This document shows, in pieces, positions 45,571 through 60,500 of a stretch of DNA of 64,000 nt. Both the position numbers and the translations under genes were made by a program. Within the stretch, counting starts at the first letter, position 1, and each line of letters starts with the position of its first letter. The notes under the pieces were generated by a model. That model made no database searches, was not told the DNA's origin, and worked only from the letters and a program-made list of their open reading frames with translations. Origin of the DNA: Apus apus (Eukaryota > Chordata > Aves > Apodiformes > Apodidae); contig NC_067296.1 in assembly GCF_020740795.1 (NCBI RefSeq), positions 2,891,001 through 2,955,000 of the forward strand. Direction: 5' to 3'.

Positions 45571-48500
45571 TCCTGGAGCTGCGAGGCTGGGAAGTTAGCT
45601 CGGCTGGCCTAGCCGGGCCTGCAGCGCGTCTGCCCGGAGCTGGTTCTCTGGCGAAGTGGCTTCTCGGAGCGGAGTCGAGCACATGATGAGGCTCCTCGTC
45701 CTGCTCTGCCAGCTCGACTTCGGTGCTGGTGCTGGAGGGACGGCCCCGTAGCCTCACGCAGCCGCGGAGAGGGGTGTCTTCTCCCTCCTTCTCATCCCGT
45801 CTCCCTGTAGAAAGACTGGAGCAGGACAAGCGGCTGCTGTGCTGTAAAAGAACCACCCTTCTCTGTTGCCTTGGTTGATGATAGAGGTTGTGGCTTCTTT
45901 TAGGAAGCTCTGCCTGGAACTGTAACAATGCAGCATCCAAATGTGGGCGTATTTGGTGGACAAAGGCAACCCCCTGGTATTAGGGCTCAGCAGACCTTTT
46001 AGCTCTGAAATGGGGTCGTCTTTATGTTGGTGGTTTTCCATAAGACTATGAACAATTCTAGGTCTGTTTCACACTTGCCATCTTTCCCAGTTGATGGTGC
46101 TGGAATGAAATGAAATCAGCTGGTTAACCCAGGCTTGTACCAATCATCTGCTTATGCTGGTTTTGGTTGTTGGGTTTTTTTTTAAGAAGCTGCTCACAGA
46201 TAATGGACTATTAGTTTATTTTTATGAAGAGTAATTGGCATTTATTTTACAGATGAAATGCCAGATGATGCAGAGATTTGGAAACTGAAGTGTTGGATAA
46301 AGCACTTGCATTTGGGGGGGTGATTGAGCTAAAGGATCTTAAAAAAAGTAAAAAATGGGATTTCTCCACGAGTTTTTCTCTAGTGCAGCCAGCAGTATTT
46401 TCCTTGATTAACAAGGATTCTGAGCCTGTCCATCACAAGTGTCTGTGCTGAGATAGGTAGAGGAAGGTGATTTTTTTTAACAGCTCTTTTGTCCTTATTG
46501 TACAGCTTGCTCAGATCCTAGTTTGCTGAATCCTTCAGAAAAAGCACATGGTTTGCATGGATTTACACCTGGTGTTGTCTCCTTTGAAGGGGATTGGTTT
46601 AGGAGTGTGTTTCATGGGGGCTGTGGACAGAGTGGCTTGTCTCACTGGGATGTCTGCTCACCCTGGTGCTCTTACTGGCTCCTCCACAACCAGATAAAGG
46701 TCAGATAAACCTGTAACAATGATCTGTCAGGATGGTGCCTCCCTTCTGGGCGTTGGCTTCCTTCAGAAACACTGGGGCTGTGATTTCATTTGGGGCTTTT
46801 ATGGATTGTTGGCAGTAACTGCTGAAGCCAGTGAACAGGCTGTTGCAGTAATCGAGGAAACTTCTGCTTGTTACATCCTCCTCCTCATCACCCCCAGGTT
46901 TGAGTTGGGTTGGTGGGGTTTTTTTGGCTTTGTTTGTTTTGTTTCAATTGATACATTTCAGTATCCTCATGCTGCCCTGAAACACTAAAGCTTGGAGGCT
47001 CAGGGCTCCTAGTGCTGCATAAATGCTGTAGCAATTCATTCCTAAATTGGACTAAGGGAAGAAAAAAGAACAAACAACAACAAACCAACTGGCTGAATGA
47101 TTTTGAACTTGGCAAATAACGTATCTCTCTACCTTGAAGCAGTTTTTTGTTTGTAGATGATCTAAATATAAACCACTTTGATGTAACTTTTAAAGAAGTA
47201 CGAGGCCATTTTGTATGTTTTTCTCTTTTTAACTTCTATTTTCTGTCAAAATGGTTGCAGTTTTCCTGCAGTTGACTCCTCAGTGGTGGCCTTTGCTGAA
47301 GTTTCTCAACTCTTTTGCTTCTTGAGAGTCTGAGATCAAGTTTCCAAGCTGCTGTCTTGGGGTCTAGAGGAATAAGTTGAGAGAATATGCTTTGAGCTTG
47401 CTCTTCTTGATCTTTGCAAGGAAGTGTTGGTTCGTATGGACTGTTTCCCATCAGGAAAAGAAACCCTTTCCAAGGTCTTAATTCAGGGAGGCTGGGAAAC
47501 ACCATTCCTTGCTGTGGCTCCTGCCATCTGAGCAGTGTTCTACCACAATCTTCTCACAGTATTTCAGCATCTGATCTCTGGGAGACAGTTCTGTGGGCAG
47601 CAGTGCCATTTATTCTTAAACAAAGCTTTGTGTGCTATTTTTAGGTGATCTCGAGATCCATTTTGTGTGAGGAAAGCAGGGGCTTATCTTTGAATGGGTA
47701 AGGATAATTGTTGACAGGCCTGCATCTGAAAGTTCATCAGTCTGATCTTGCAGGGACATAAAATTACTTTTGACAGAATATCTGGCAGTTCTGAGGCCAG
47801 CTGAAATCTGGATCCTTGTGCTGTTTATATTTTATCTTCTTGAAATGTTATTATTAATAATAAAAGCAAAGAGATCAACCAGCAGGAAAGCTCTGGCTCC
47901 TGGTAGGTGAGTACAACAGGAGCCATAGCTTTCTTGTTGTTTGGTTTCTTTGCTTTTATTATTAATAATAAGAGTGTGGATGGATTAAGCAGATCCAGTA
48001 GATAGTGCCCTTATCTGTTCATCTATCCATTTTGTCCATATTGCTTCCATCAGCTGCTGCCCTGGCTGCAAGCTCAGCCATTGCTGTCAGATTGCATAAC
48101 CTTGTGTCCAGGTTTGCCCCAGCACTCTGGGGCCAGAGCAAGTGAAAGGGCCTTTTCAGATAGTGGCACACTAGAAGCAAAGCAACTTGCCAGTAGTGAC
48201 ACACATTTTCTAACAAGGAAAAAGATTGCTTGGGAACTGGCTGCTCTGCAGTCCCTCTCCTGGCACAGCCCTGCTCTGTGCACACAGGCACTGTCAGTCA
48301 GACCTGACAGGGTTTATGTCCTGGTTCCTTGAAGGCAGAGGAACATTTTGGCTCAGCTGATGATCCCCCTAGCAAGAAGGTACACACTTCATCTGCAGGC
48401 CAACTGTTAAGAAGCGTATGTATGACATAAAACCAGAAGATATCTGGGTGCAGCTCTGTGGATCTCTGTAGGCAGAGCAGTGTAATCATGGGCTAACCAG

Positions 48501-51500
48501 AGATTTGTTGGCAAACGAGTGTGCTCCTGGTGCTGTCCCAAGAGCAGAACGTCAGCACTGCTCTCTCCCAGCATTGCCAAGGCTTAGCTGAAACAATCAG
48601 AATGGAAAAAAGAGGCTGGTTTTTTCCAACTGTGTTTCATGATTTGCTGTTCCTAGGAATAGCTGCCTCCCTTAGCAGAGTAGTCCCTATCCACTAAAAA
48701 AACCCACCTCTCAGTGCAAGGGAAATATTTTCTGCCTCTGCCATCCCCATTTCCAGCTCCTGTCAGTACAGATGATCAGTAATTATAGAAGTTTCCCTCT
48801 AGCTCTTGAGAAAATATTTTGTTCTCTAGTCAGTTTGTTTCCTTTTTAAAGCTACAACAACAACAAAAAAACATTCACAAGAATATAATCCACTTTAGTA
48901 GCTTTAAGTGTATGAGTCTTAGCAGGCTTATACCTCTTCAGCAGAGGACAGCTAGTGAGTGTTGGAAAGCCTGGACCTGCTTTTTATATAACAGGGACCA
49001 GAGCTCTGTCAGCCATTAGAAAATGCTCCAAAGTGATTGTGTTGGACTTTGGTGGTCATATTTTGTGTGGCTGAAGCTGAGTGGGAAGAAAGCTGTTGTA
49101 GATGTGATAGGTCCTTGCCCCTCTGCTTTTTCTTGGATATCCCTACAGGGTTTGCTTTCTTTCAAAAAGAACTAAAGAAAAGTAGGCAGTTCCAAGGAAA
49201 GAGTAATCACTGGGAAGTAATACAATTTTATATATTAATGTATTTTATTTTATTTTTCCCCTGAGAGTAAGATCAGTAAACTTTTAGTAGCTGTCATTAT
49301 CTGGTAAATATGTAGTGGTTTTGAAGAGCTGCTGATGTTAAAGATCTGTGTTGGGGTTTTCTGCTCCCAGAACTGCTGTGGGGTTTTGAGATTCATGAGA
49401 CCTGTTGTTAGTTTTGATAGACTTGCTCTTCCTCCAGTGACAGGGAGAAGAGCAGTAATTTGGGAGCCCTGGGGATGGTTAGACCTGGCTGGAAGCCACA
49501 GCAGGTTTTATCCTAGGACACCAATGTCCCTGGGTTCATGCCTGGCTTTCGGGAGGAAGGATGGTGGACTCCATCCAGGGTTATGGAGGATGGAGAACCA
49601 GTCGTTATGGGAAGCTTGATGCTTACTTTGAAGAATCTAGGAGCTCGAGAGAGGATGGAAATAGGCACTCTAGGATAAAATCTTGGGGGATCTGGCATCT
49701 TCTTGTGGCCTAAGCCTGGCCAGCAGCTAAGCACCACCAGCTGCTTGCTCACTGCAGGGGCATGGGGGAGAGAATTGGAAGAGTAAAAGTGAGCAGGGAT
49801 GACAAGGCACTCCCCAAAATACTGAATAATCATCCTCCTGGCAGTCTGTCAGAGATGACTTCCTAAGTTACTCCTGTTCAGAGGAAAATGAAATATTTAA
49901 TAGCACATATATTAGTTTCCTGTTCTTAAAAGTACAGCCTAAGAGGTTTGAAGGAAAGGATGTGGAAAGGTTTCAGTTTTTTAAAAAAATACATAGAGGC
50001 CATGTGGTTGCATCTGGTTTTGAGATCCATACTCTTGTACCTCTTTTTCCTTTTAAACCTTCAGAACACTTCGATAAATACTTCAGAAGTGGTCATGGAA
50101 AATCCTGAGAATGGAAATACTGCTTTTCCAATATATATTTTTTAAGGCACTTCCAATCTTACCTTAGTGCATGATTGCAACAGAAAAAGTGAATTAAGAA
50201 AAATTGCAGCTGATGTGTCATAGCTGTAAAGTCTGTCACAGCATCAATCTTTAATGCTGTGAAGGATGCCTGGACACCTGAGTCACTATTTTTGTGCTTT
50301 TTTGAAAGACTGCAGAAAACAACCTAGTGTGAGTGAGTGTTCCTTGAGACAGTAAAATGTTTGAGGGGTAAAATGTGAAATAGAGACACAATTTTATGAG
50401 AAAACTGTTACCCTGCTCTGGAGAGCAAAGGGAAGGATTAGCTCCTGGAGTTTCTGCTGCTGCTGTGTTTGTGGACCTTCAGGTTCTCGGCAGCTGTGAG
50501 AAGATGTGTCACTGACCACAGCTTGGAAGAGTGGTGTGGCCAAAGCTAGGAAAATTAGAGGTTTACTTTGTAGGGCAATGAAAATTGTCACAATGCAGGA
50601 ACATCCTCCCTGGAGAGGGGAGGGATTTTGAAGCAACGATAACTAAAAGAGATCTCTTCCCAGTGACAAATGTTTGAGCAAGGCTCATAACTTGGTTCTG
50701 ACCATGTGCAGGGGCACAGGCACAAAGCAGCCAGGAGGAGAGGCAGAAGCTGCTTCTGGAGAGACTGTGCATGGAGGGTAGCAGGCATGGGTAGGGACAT
50801 CAACAGCAAATACTGCAGCAAAGTGGAGGGAGAGAAGAGAAAGGGGAACTAACCTGATCAGGGGGTGGATTTAGGTAAATATTAACACATAACCTAACTT
50901 GATGAAGATTTAGGTATTACTGACCATTATGCTAATGCACCTGGTGTGTTTTAAAAGGATTTGTAGCACAGGAGGGTTAGAAAGAAATGTTGAGATTTGT
51001 GTGTAATGCCTTTCTTCAGCCCTTTGTATGGTCTCAAGAAAAATGACAAGCAAAAGTTATTTAAACCCTGTGATAGGAAGGTATTTCAGTGGTGGTTACC
51101 AGTCTTTGGAGTAATCTGGGAAATCCTGGGCTCCAGTCCTTTGGGAGAATTTAAAGAGAAAACCACTCGGCCTGCTCTGCCTTGCAGTCATGGTTGGGCT
51201 TGGTGACACATTTTTAACTGTACTTGAATCCTCTCAAAATCTTAGATTGCCCTTCCAGGGACTTGTGCCCTGAGCAGTCCCATCTTACAAGTTGATGCTT
51301 CTGATGCTTCTCCTGATGATTCTTGTTGCCCAGGGAAGCTGTGGCTGCCCCATCCCTGGCAGTGTTGAAGGGCAGGTCGGATGGGGCTTGGAGCAGCCTG
51401 GGCTGGTGGGAGGTGTCCCTGCCCATGGTAGGGGGAGTTTGGACTAGATGATCTTTAAGGTCCCTTCCTGCTCAAACCAGTCTGTGGTTCTGAACCCACA

Positions 51501-54500
51501 CTGCTGTGGCTTCTCCATCAGAGCTGGAGGAGGGGAGCTGGGATTTCTGTCATTTCCAGCTGGGCTTCTGCAACCTCTTTTTCTTGCTGGGTAGTCTCTA
51601 TCTGCAAGATTTCAGAGACTTTATCCAGAGCTATTCAGTGAATAAAGAAAATTTCTGAGACATCAGTGTTGGATTTCGTCCTGCTTGGACAAGACCCAAA
51701 AAAATGCTGGAGAGGGAAGGAGGCCCTGAAAGACCTAGAGCTCATTTTGACCACTCTTCAATGATATCTCTGCTCAGAAAGAATAAGAAGGACATTGACT
51801 TGGCTTGAGGTTGGGAACCGTTGCCTGGCTGCTATTACAGAAATCATGAGATGCAGTTTTTAACCAAAATTATTTTAAAGACAGCTCCATACAATCTAGT
51901 TGAATTTTAATCCCTCAAAGATCCAAAACCTTTGCTTTGGCAAACACCACCCTGCCACAATGGAAATATTCAGAGCCAGGGTAGCCTCATAAATAGAGAA
52001 GAGCGACCACAAGCTAGAGCTTGCAGTGAAACCAAAGACATGTATTATAGCAAGAGAAAGAAAAACTTGTGTTTGAAAGCAGTTAAAAGAAGATGAGAGC
52101 AAGGAAACATTTACTTCATTCTTTGAGAATTTCAGTTCTGAGGGTTTTCTGCAAATCAGCACCATGACTGCTTCTCAGAGGGGATAGGGAGAGGAAGACC
52201 TATTAGTACAGAAATGAGCATGGAGATGGACCCTGCCCCAAAGTAAGAAGCACAGGAGTGATTCAGAAGTGTGGTATTAAACCCAGAAGGAGGTTTTAGC
52301 ATCACTTAAGGGCTTTGGGCCTTTTCTGAGAGGACTTGTGTGCTGAATTCTGTGTTGTGCTGCTGGAACCTGAGATTGCAGCCCACGCACGTCACCGTTG
52401 CCTGTGGTATCTTCCACATCAGCTGGAGCCAGAGAGTTGGATTCTTTCCCTGGCATTGTGCTGTGCACTCGTTGCACTTCACCCAGCAATTAATCCAGTT
52501 CCTGCTGCCTCTTGTAGGGTTGTGTGCTCCTCCCACACTGGAGATTGGGCAGTGGGAGAGCTCCTCTTTGCCCTCACTGTGCTGGGTGTCACGAGGAGAA
52601 ATGGACATCAGTGACTTCAGAAGAGCTGACCCCATTACTCACAGTCCAGAAGCCATTTTGACTTAATAGTTAGTTTTGTTCTGCCATTTGCTGTGCAAAT
52701 GGCCCCCTCTGAAGGAACTCTCTCATTCTCCAGCAGTGCTGGTTGATTACATTTATGCAGAAGTCATAAAGCAGAGAAAAGTTAAAAACTGGAGAGAGTT
52801 TTAGTCCCAGGTTTGCTCACGCTGCTTTAATCATCCCTGGTAGGGAGAAAACCTGATACTTCAAGAGCCTTGAAGTTCTTAGTTATGTACGAATTTGGGT
52901 ATTTCATCAGGGAAAGAACCCTAAGAAAAGGGTTAAGTTCTCAGTTGGAAATTAGAGTGTATTTGCATATAATTGTCTAATCAGGAATTGAATGGCCCTT
53001 TAGAACTGTACAGTGAGGTAAATTGGAGAAGGATGTCTTAGCTGAAACAATAAGAGGCAAGATTTCCTGCTGTTAATATTAACAATGAACTTTTAAGCAG
53101 GCTGGGGGGAAACAATGCAAGTTAACCACAGAAAGGTTTGGGAGTGACTTACACAGAATTTGAGCAGCTTAGAGGTTTAGGTCCAGGAGTAAGAGAAAAT
53201 CCACAAATATTGTGTTGAAATTAAGTCTTGTTGGCCTGAGGATTGGGGGTTTGGGGAGAGGAGGCCACAAGGATGATCTGAGGACTGGAGCAGCTCTGCT
53301 GTGGAGAGAGGCTGGGAGAGTTGGGGTGTTCAGCCTGGAGAAGAGAAGGCTCCAGGGAGACCTTAGAGCACCTTCCAGTGCCTGAAGGGGCTCCAGGAAA
53401 GCTGGGGAGGGGCTTGGGACAAGGGCAGGGAGTGATGGGATGAGGGGGAACAGTTTAAAAGTTGAAGAGGGGAGATTTAGGTTAGATGTTAGGAGGAAAT
53501 TCTTTGCTGTGAGGGTGGTGAGAGCCTGGCCCAGGCTGCCCAGGGAAGCTGTGGCTGCCCCATCCCTGGCAGTGTTGAAGGGCAGGTTGGATGGGGCTTG
53601 GAGCAACCTGGGCTGGTGGGAGGTGTCCCTGCCCATGCAGGGGGATTGGGACTAGATGATCTTTAAGGTCCCTTCCCACTCAAACCAGTCTGGGATTGTA
53701 TAATTGTATGTAGGTTTGATTTTAGTCGTGTGCTGCTGCATAGTTTTTATTCAGGTGTAGAAGATAGTGGTGAATGCTGTAACATTTTTTTATATATTTT
53801 GGGGAGAAGGAGGAAAATTTGAGAAAGTTTGAGCAAATGTAGGAGCAGATGCTGAGGTGTTCCATGTTGAGCTTGCAGCCTGCTCCCCAGAGGATAATGC
53901 CAGTGTTGTTCTGCTGATTTAATTGTTGACTCCATTTATAACCAGCCCAAAACTACAGAGGAAGTTTTCTCAGTATCTTTGATAGATTCTTCTAGAGGCT
54001 ACTTGGGAATCTTAGTCGTTTGGGTCACTGCTATGACCAGTAGTGGCTTCAGGGACTTGGCTGAATGAGGAACTGCTCATTACTGGCTGAGTGATCAGGC
54101 CTTTCCATCCTCAGTGCTCTGCCTCCTTTAGACTAGTGTCAAGGGCACCCATTTCCCCCCTCAGTGACCTCTCAGTCTAGAGTCCTACTAATGCAATTAT
54201 TTAGAGACTAATGGGTTCCCAATTTAAAATATTTGATCAATATAATGGAATGAGATTAAGTACTGTAAATGACAACATGTACTTTAAGCCCTGTCCTGCT
54301 TAAGGTACCTTGACCATCTGTAGAATTCAGCAGCAGCCAGGCCTGGATAAATTGCTGCATGGAAGGAGATACTGGATTTTATGGTGTTCTCTCTACAAGA
54401 AACTGGTTTTCTGTGGACTTCTGATACTGATATTCTGGGGAGGTGTTAAGGTTGTGAAGCATCGAACACATGGGAATTATATTCTTCCTTTGTTGCAGAT

Positions 54501-57500
54501 CACAGAGGCCTTGTTAAAGGAGAGAGATAAACAAGCAAAATGGAATGGGATCCCCTTGCTGTTGCAAAAACTGTATGAACACAGCCACCCCAACAGTGAC
54601 TTCTCCCAGTGCCAAAGCATCTTAAAGGTACTGTCTACACTGTTCTTCCTGAACGGAGGGGTTAGTTTCTTGTTGCTTTCTTTAGAAAGTCTGCTGTGAT
54701 CACATTCTCAATTTTGATAGTGTTTGCATGACAGGATCAGTGAATTGGCTGGCAGAGAAGAGCTGAGAATTCATATAATAGATTAGTCAGTAGATCACAC
54801 AGATAGTCAGAGACAATTGTGTTTATACTGATGAGCAGTTTTCTTTTTGAAACATCTTTTTTTATTTTCTATTTATTTATTTATTTTACACTTCTTGCAG
54901 GAAATTTCTCCACTTCTTTCAATGGAAGCCATGGCATTTGTTACAGAAGACAGGAAAGTTGCTCAGGAGTCCACTTTCCCAAACACATACACGTTTGACT
55001 TATTTGGAGGAGTCGATGTAAGTGTGGTTTTTCAACAATATCAAGTGAGGTCTTTCAGACCTTTAAAGCTTCTAGATGCCAAGCTGTAGAATGTCTTTTC
55101 ACAGTTTGATGAGAATCGTGTCTGGTCTGTTAATAATACTGTAAAAAAAGTGCATTTTCCAGTTATTACATACCAAATGTGAGGTGCTTTTTCTTACATG
55201 ATCTAGAAATCCTGGCTGGTTCTTCAGGTAGATTGTTTTTAGCTTCTTAAAAGGTTCTTTTTAACCTCTAGGTTCTCACTGAAAGCAGGTTCAAATTCTT
55301 TCTAGTTGTGAGGTCAAATACTACAGCTGGTACTAGAGCTCTGAGAATTTCCCTTCCCACTGCAGGGTGTGTGGTGGTTTTTAGGCACACTGGGGCACTT
55401 TCTTAGCCAGGTTGGCTGTTTATTGCTGGCGTGCAGTGCAGGCTGCTGCATCTGTGGCAAAGTTTTTAAACAGAACAGGAAGGTTTCTATAGACATTTTG
55501 GCAGTTTATCTTTTTGTTTATTTGTTTTGACTCAACATTACACAAATACCCAAGTTAGCAGCAGTGTTACAGTGACAGATGCTGGGATCTTACCTTTCAT
55601 TAGGAGTGTATTATTTATATTTTTCCAGTGAAATAATTGATATTTCCTTTTTTTAATTTTAGTTTCTATAATTTGTCTAACTAAGCAGTGACTTTGCTGC
55701 TTCTCTCTTGTTACATTCAACGTGCCTTTGCTTAAGTAAAGCTTGTATTTAGGTTATGTTGTTATGAAATCAGCAGTTTAGTTGCTGGTACACTGTCAAC
55801 CAAGGGCAAAAGCCTTCAGCTACCCAAGGTATTTAGAATGTTCTCAGAAAATGTTCTAAATTTCCCTTGTTTTTAAAGGGAAATGGTGATACTTCATGTG
55901 GAAGTGCTTTTAACATAAGAATGCACAAAAATGGCTGTGTGTTTCATATTGAAGTGTGTGTGTTGGGTTTTTTGTTGGCTTAGTTTTTGTTGTTTGGGTT
56001 GTGTTGTTCTTTTTCTTGGGTTGGAGATGGTAAAGATCAGATACACTGTAACTGCCTGGTGCTGTGGCAGAGATCTGGCTGCTACGGGTGGATTGAATCT
56101 GGTTCAAGGCAGTGGTAGAAGCCAGTGTGATGTGGTTTTGAAAATCTTGCTCTAGGGCTTGAAAGGGAGGGAATTAGTCTCATCTGGCTCTGTGTATGCC
56201 TTGTGCTGATTCTGTATTGCAGTATGTTGAAGTTTGAAGCATGAGGAGCTTTGAAGGACACTCTATTTGCTGTGTACTCTGTGTGCTGTCATGCTTGTAT
56301 TCCTTAAAATACAATTGAGTTCTGGCAGACTTTGCATCAAGGAACAAAAGCACATTTGTGTCTGCTCCTTTTATATATAAATATATATGAAATACTACCT
56401 AAGAGTTCACACAAATGAACTGATCCATGAGCCTTGTGGACTTTACACCTGAATGCCACCCCATTCCAAGAAGTAAGATTCCATAACCCCCTTTCTGCTC
56501 CTTTTGCCTCTGGGGAGGCACGTGTTGCTGCATCCTGGTGCAGTTCAGTAGGATGGATGGAGAAAAGCCTCTCCAAGGAGTGTCTGACACCACTGCAGTC
56601 CAGTCCCTGGAGTGTATGGGTGGTGTGTGATAGCCATCCTGGATGTTACCTGGATGTGTGTGAAATACATTCATTTCAGACTCAAATTCCTTACAACTTG
56701 CCAGTGGGATATTGTTTTATACAAGTGTTGTTATTTCTTCAGGGTAAATACAACTATTTTTTGTCAATGTAATTTTGATACCAGTGGGGTTGTGATTGTA
56801 GAGCTTCCTTCATTCACCTCTGACTTCAGCAGAGACAGGACTAAGTTTGGATTTCTCACTGGCAAATTAATTGGTTAGTTGTATCCCAATGATTATTCCC
56901 TTAATTCTTTATCTTCTTGTTACAGCTTTTAGTAGAAATTCTCATGAGACCAACGCTTATTACACAGAAAAAGAAACAGAAAAGTAAGTAGAGAATTGTT
57001 GTGTCTTTTTTCATTCTTGCCTTGTTTCCTTATTCAGACAGAAGTTTATCTTCCTGTTACTCTCTTTCCATAGCAGCAATTTCCTGTTCCTAAAGGAATA
57101 ATTGGTTTCCTTGTTCTCGGGAGCACTGATTCATGGTGGGATTTAGGATGGTCACCTGTCACAGAATACAGCTCAGGACCATTCATGCACTCAGCAGCAC
57201 ATACTGCTCTCAGTACTGGAAACTTATTGTTGCTGTGGCTATTGTTACAGTTAACAATTATTAATAAGTCTCAAAACTGTTTATGTAACAGGAGCTACAG
57301 AGATTGGGAGATAATGAAAAGTGCTGTTTTCCTGACCTACTCACACTGACTACTAGTTCTCAAATTGCTGTAAGGAGAACTTGCCAGTGGGGCATAGTGG
57401 CTTCCATGCAACTTCCCTGTTGGAGCAGCTTTAGTTCAGTGTTTTCATTTCTCCTGTCTGTGGTTCTGCTCTTCCTTGAACCCTTCTGAGGAAAAGAAAT

Positions 57501-60500
57501 GTCATGGTATGATCCATGCCTATTAGCCAGGGAACTTCAAAGGTGGAGTAACTTGAACTTGAGCTAGAGGCAGCTGTTGTATGTTTGTACTGAAAACATA
57601 TTTTAAATATTAAAATGCTGGAGTAGATCAGGTGGAAAGCTTTTCTTTGAATTCCTGATGCTTCCTGGAGAAGTCTGCAGGAACTTTCCTTTTTCTCCCC
57701 CCTGTGCTTAGTAATTGGAGGTGATATGTATCTCTGCAGCTTCTCATATTGACAAGTTTTGAGTTGTTCTGTGATTTCTTTTTCTAAAATAGTTTACACC
57801 CCTGTCATTTTCTTTTGTGAGTGACTAAGTAGTGCACTAGGCCACAAGTACATCTCTGTCTGTGGACCTAGGCAGTGCTGATAACAGTTTGGAAGAAAGC
57901 CTGTGAACAGGTGGGTTCCAGAGTGTTTCTTCCTCCCGGGTTTCTATCCTCCAAGACATTTGCAGATATGATCTGAACCAGCAGCCTGAAATTCTCATCC
58001 ATTTTATAGCTATTCATGTCACTACTGTGGGCATTAGTGTCCCTTGGCCACGTGTAGCTGCTGAATGTCTTGTTTTCTTCTTTACAGTAAGTGATGACCT
58101 CATCAAGGACTGTCTGAGCATACTGTACAACACCTGTATTTGTGTAAGTACAGCCACTGTGGAGAAGTGTTCTGCTGGTTGTGTTTTACCTTTCTCACTT
58201 GATAAGACAACATACAGATTTTAAGCATAATTTAAACTTGCTCTGAAACTTTTCATTTAATTCCTTTCCATTAAATACAGAACTGCCCTGTATTTTCATG
58301 CATTACTCAAATATTTTCTGTTTTCTTAACCACGTTGTGAAGTTTAAATCTTCTTGTTTGGGTCTTCCTGTGTGTGTGTTTTCACAGGGAAGCTGTGTCA
58401 GGCTTTGTGGTATTCAAACTTAACATTTGAAACTGGAAATGGGTGCCTGCTAACCCAAGCTAATCTTGTTCAGTAATGGTGCTGGCAAAGTGTTTTAAGT
58501 TTGACCCTGCAGCTCCTTCATGTGTTGAGTATTAGTGCAGTTCAGTTGATGGTAGATCAAGGGAAGGTGCTGGGTTAAAGGCCAATGGAAATACCTTGTC
58601 ATTAAAATCCTGAAGCTAAAAGCACATGGCTCAGATGATGCATGCGGGGACATCCTCAGGATTGTTTACTTAATCACATATTTTATGATGTCATTACCTA
58701 GGGAGCATTGTTTAGCAAAAAATGAAAATAAGGTAGGTACTGGCTTGGAGCTTTTCCAAAGACCTCAACCTAATCCTGAGAGTTTGAGTCTTAATAGGTC
58801 ATGTTCTCACTACCAAGTATCTGTGTCCCCATGGGAGGGGGCAGAGGAGGGAACACCTTGTTTCTTGACTTGCATGATCTTTCTTTTGTTTAGCTACAGT
58901 TAATGCAACTTTTTCAAACTGTGACTGTTGTAATATGCTAAGAAACAAACTTGCAATTTATAGACTTGCTGCTGTTTAAATTATCTTCAATATTCCTGCT
59001 CTCTCTTGAATGAGAAGCCTTCAGGATCACAGAAATGCATGTGCAGTATGAACTGTTCTCAAGTGTAAATATTCAGGAAGGACCTGAGCTAGCCTGGTTC
59101 TGTGAGCACTGGCAGTAAGTCAGTAATATATCATAAACAGCTTTGCACGTGGTAAGGATGTAGTTTTGAGTTGTTTAATGCCAGAGAAGACTGGCTGTGC
59201 TCTCAGCAGAGCTCGGAGCACAAAGCTGGTCTTCATGCATCACTGGTGGACCCGAGGTCATGCTTTAGCATGACTTTGATTCCATCACCACATTCAGTCA
59301 AGGCTAGTGTTGGATTCTGGTTGCTCAAACTCTGCCCAGCTGAGAGCAGCTCTAACAGTTTAGGAAGAATCTGGGGCTGCATCTACATACCATAAAATGG
59401 AGCTGGTTACAGTGTGTATGGGGTGTTTCCAGCCAGGCAGTGTTTACATTTGATTCAGGCAAGCAAGCCTTGAGGTGAAGCCTCTCATCCTGGAGCCTGT
59501 CATTGTTGCAAGCATCATGTTAACTTCAAAGGAGGACTAGTTTTGGTCACCGTAGACACAGTGTTTCCTGGTTTGAGGAATAGCTGATTCAATAACACAT
59601 CACTTGTCAGACTGTCCTGCATGTGCCTGTAACACACACCTTGTCAAGGTGGGCTCTGACTCGGGGTCGGTGTGTGCTTCTTGCTGCTTTCTAGACCGAA
59701 GGAGTCACAAGGCGATTGGCAGAAAGAAATGACTTTGTGTTGTTCCTGTTTACACTGATGACAAACAAAAAGACATTCCTACAAACTGCAACACTCATCG
59801 AAGATATCCTGGGAGTTAAAAAGGTTAGTTCCTGGTTTATTCATTTTATTTGCATGGATTTTCAGGGCAGTAGAAGGAAAACAACCGTTTCTTTGAGGAG
59901 CTGCTGAAGGAAATCCTCTAAGCCAGTGTTCTCACTTCTTGTAGCTTATTTGAAATGTGATTGTTTGATAGTGATCATTGACTTCAGTTACATTTCATAC
60001 AGAAGCCAAGCTATGTGTGTGGTGTCCTACTTGTACTGCTCCTGCATAGTTTGCAGAGGATGATGGGGGGTGAGGGCCTAGCTGTCATTAAAGTACAACC
60101 TGTGTTTCAAATAAAGAAAATGAACCTATATAAATTCATTTTTCATCCTTGCCTTTTGATAACACTGCAAATATTTTAGGAGTCTTCCTGGCACGTGGAA
60201 GGCTTCCCATGCTTCTCTCTTACCAGGGAGTTTGACACCTTTCTGAGAAATTGTAGGCTGGAGGAACAGGACACATAGGACTTGTGCACAAAGTAGGTTT
60301 TGAACCTGCTTACCAGCATCATTACAGCTTAGTGTCCTGATGTGATGCAAATAAAATATCAGAGGTGTCACTCTGAGAAACCCCTGAATGAATTGTGCTG
60401 ATATGCACTTTGTGGAGAGGGTCAGGAGTCTGTGACATGTTACTGGTTTTTTTAGAGTAAAGCTGAGGAGGATGTCCTCCTGAGATAGGAAACAGGCTTT

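Noticed and set aside
44829-45686. 285-codon frame around TRPC4AP exon 1
   Set aside because: Only residues from 45,132 to 45,269 fit the family. The rest is CpG-island DNA that lacks stops, and a good donor follows CAG at 45,269.
49506-49680. 11-bp perfect inverted repeat TTTTATCCTAG / CTAGGATAAAA
   Set aside because: Arms are short, the spacer is 153 bp, and no further pairing is evident, so chance is likely.
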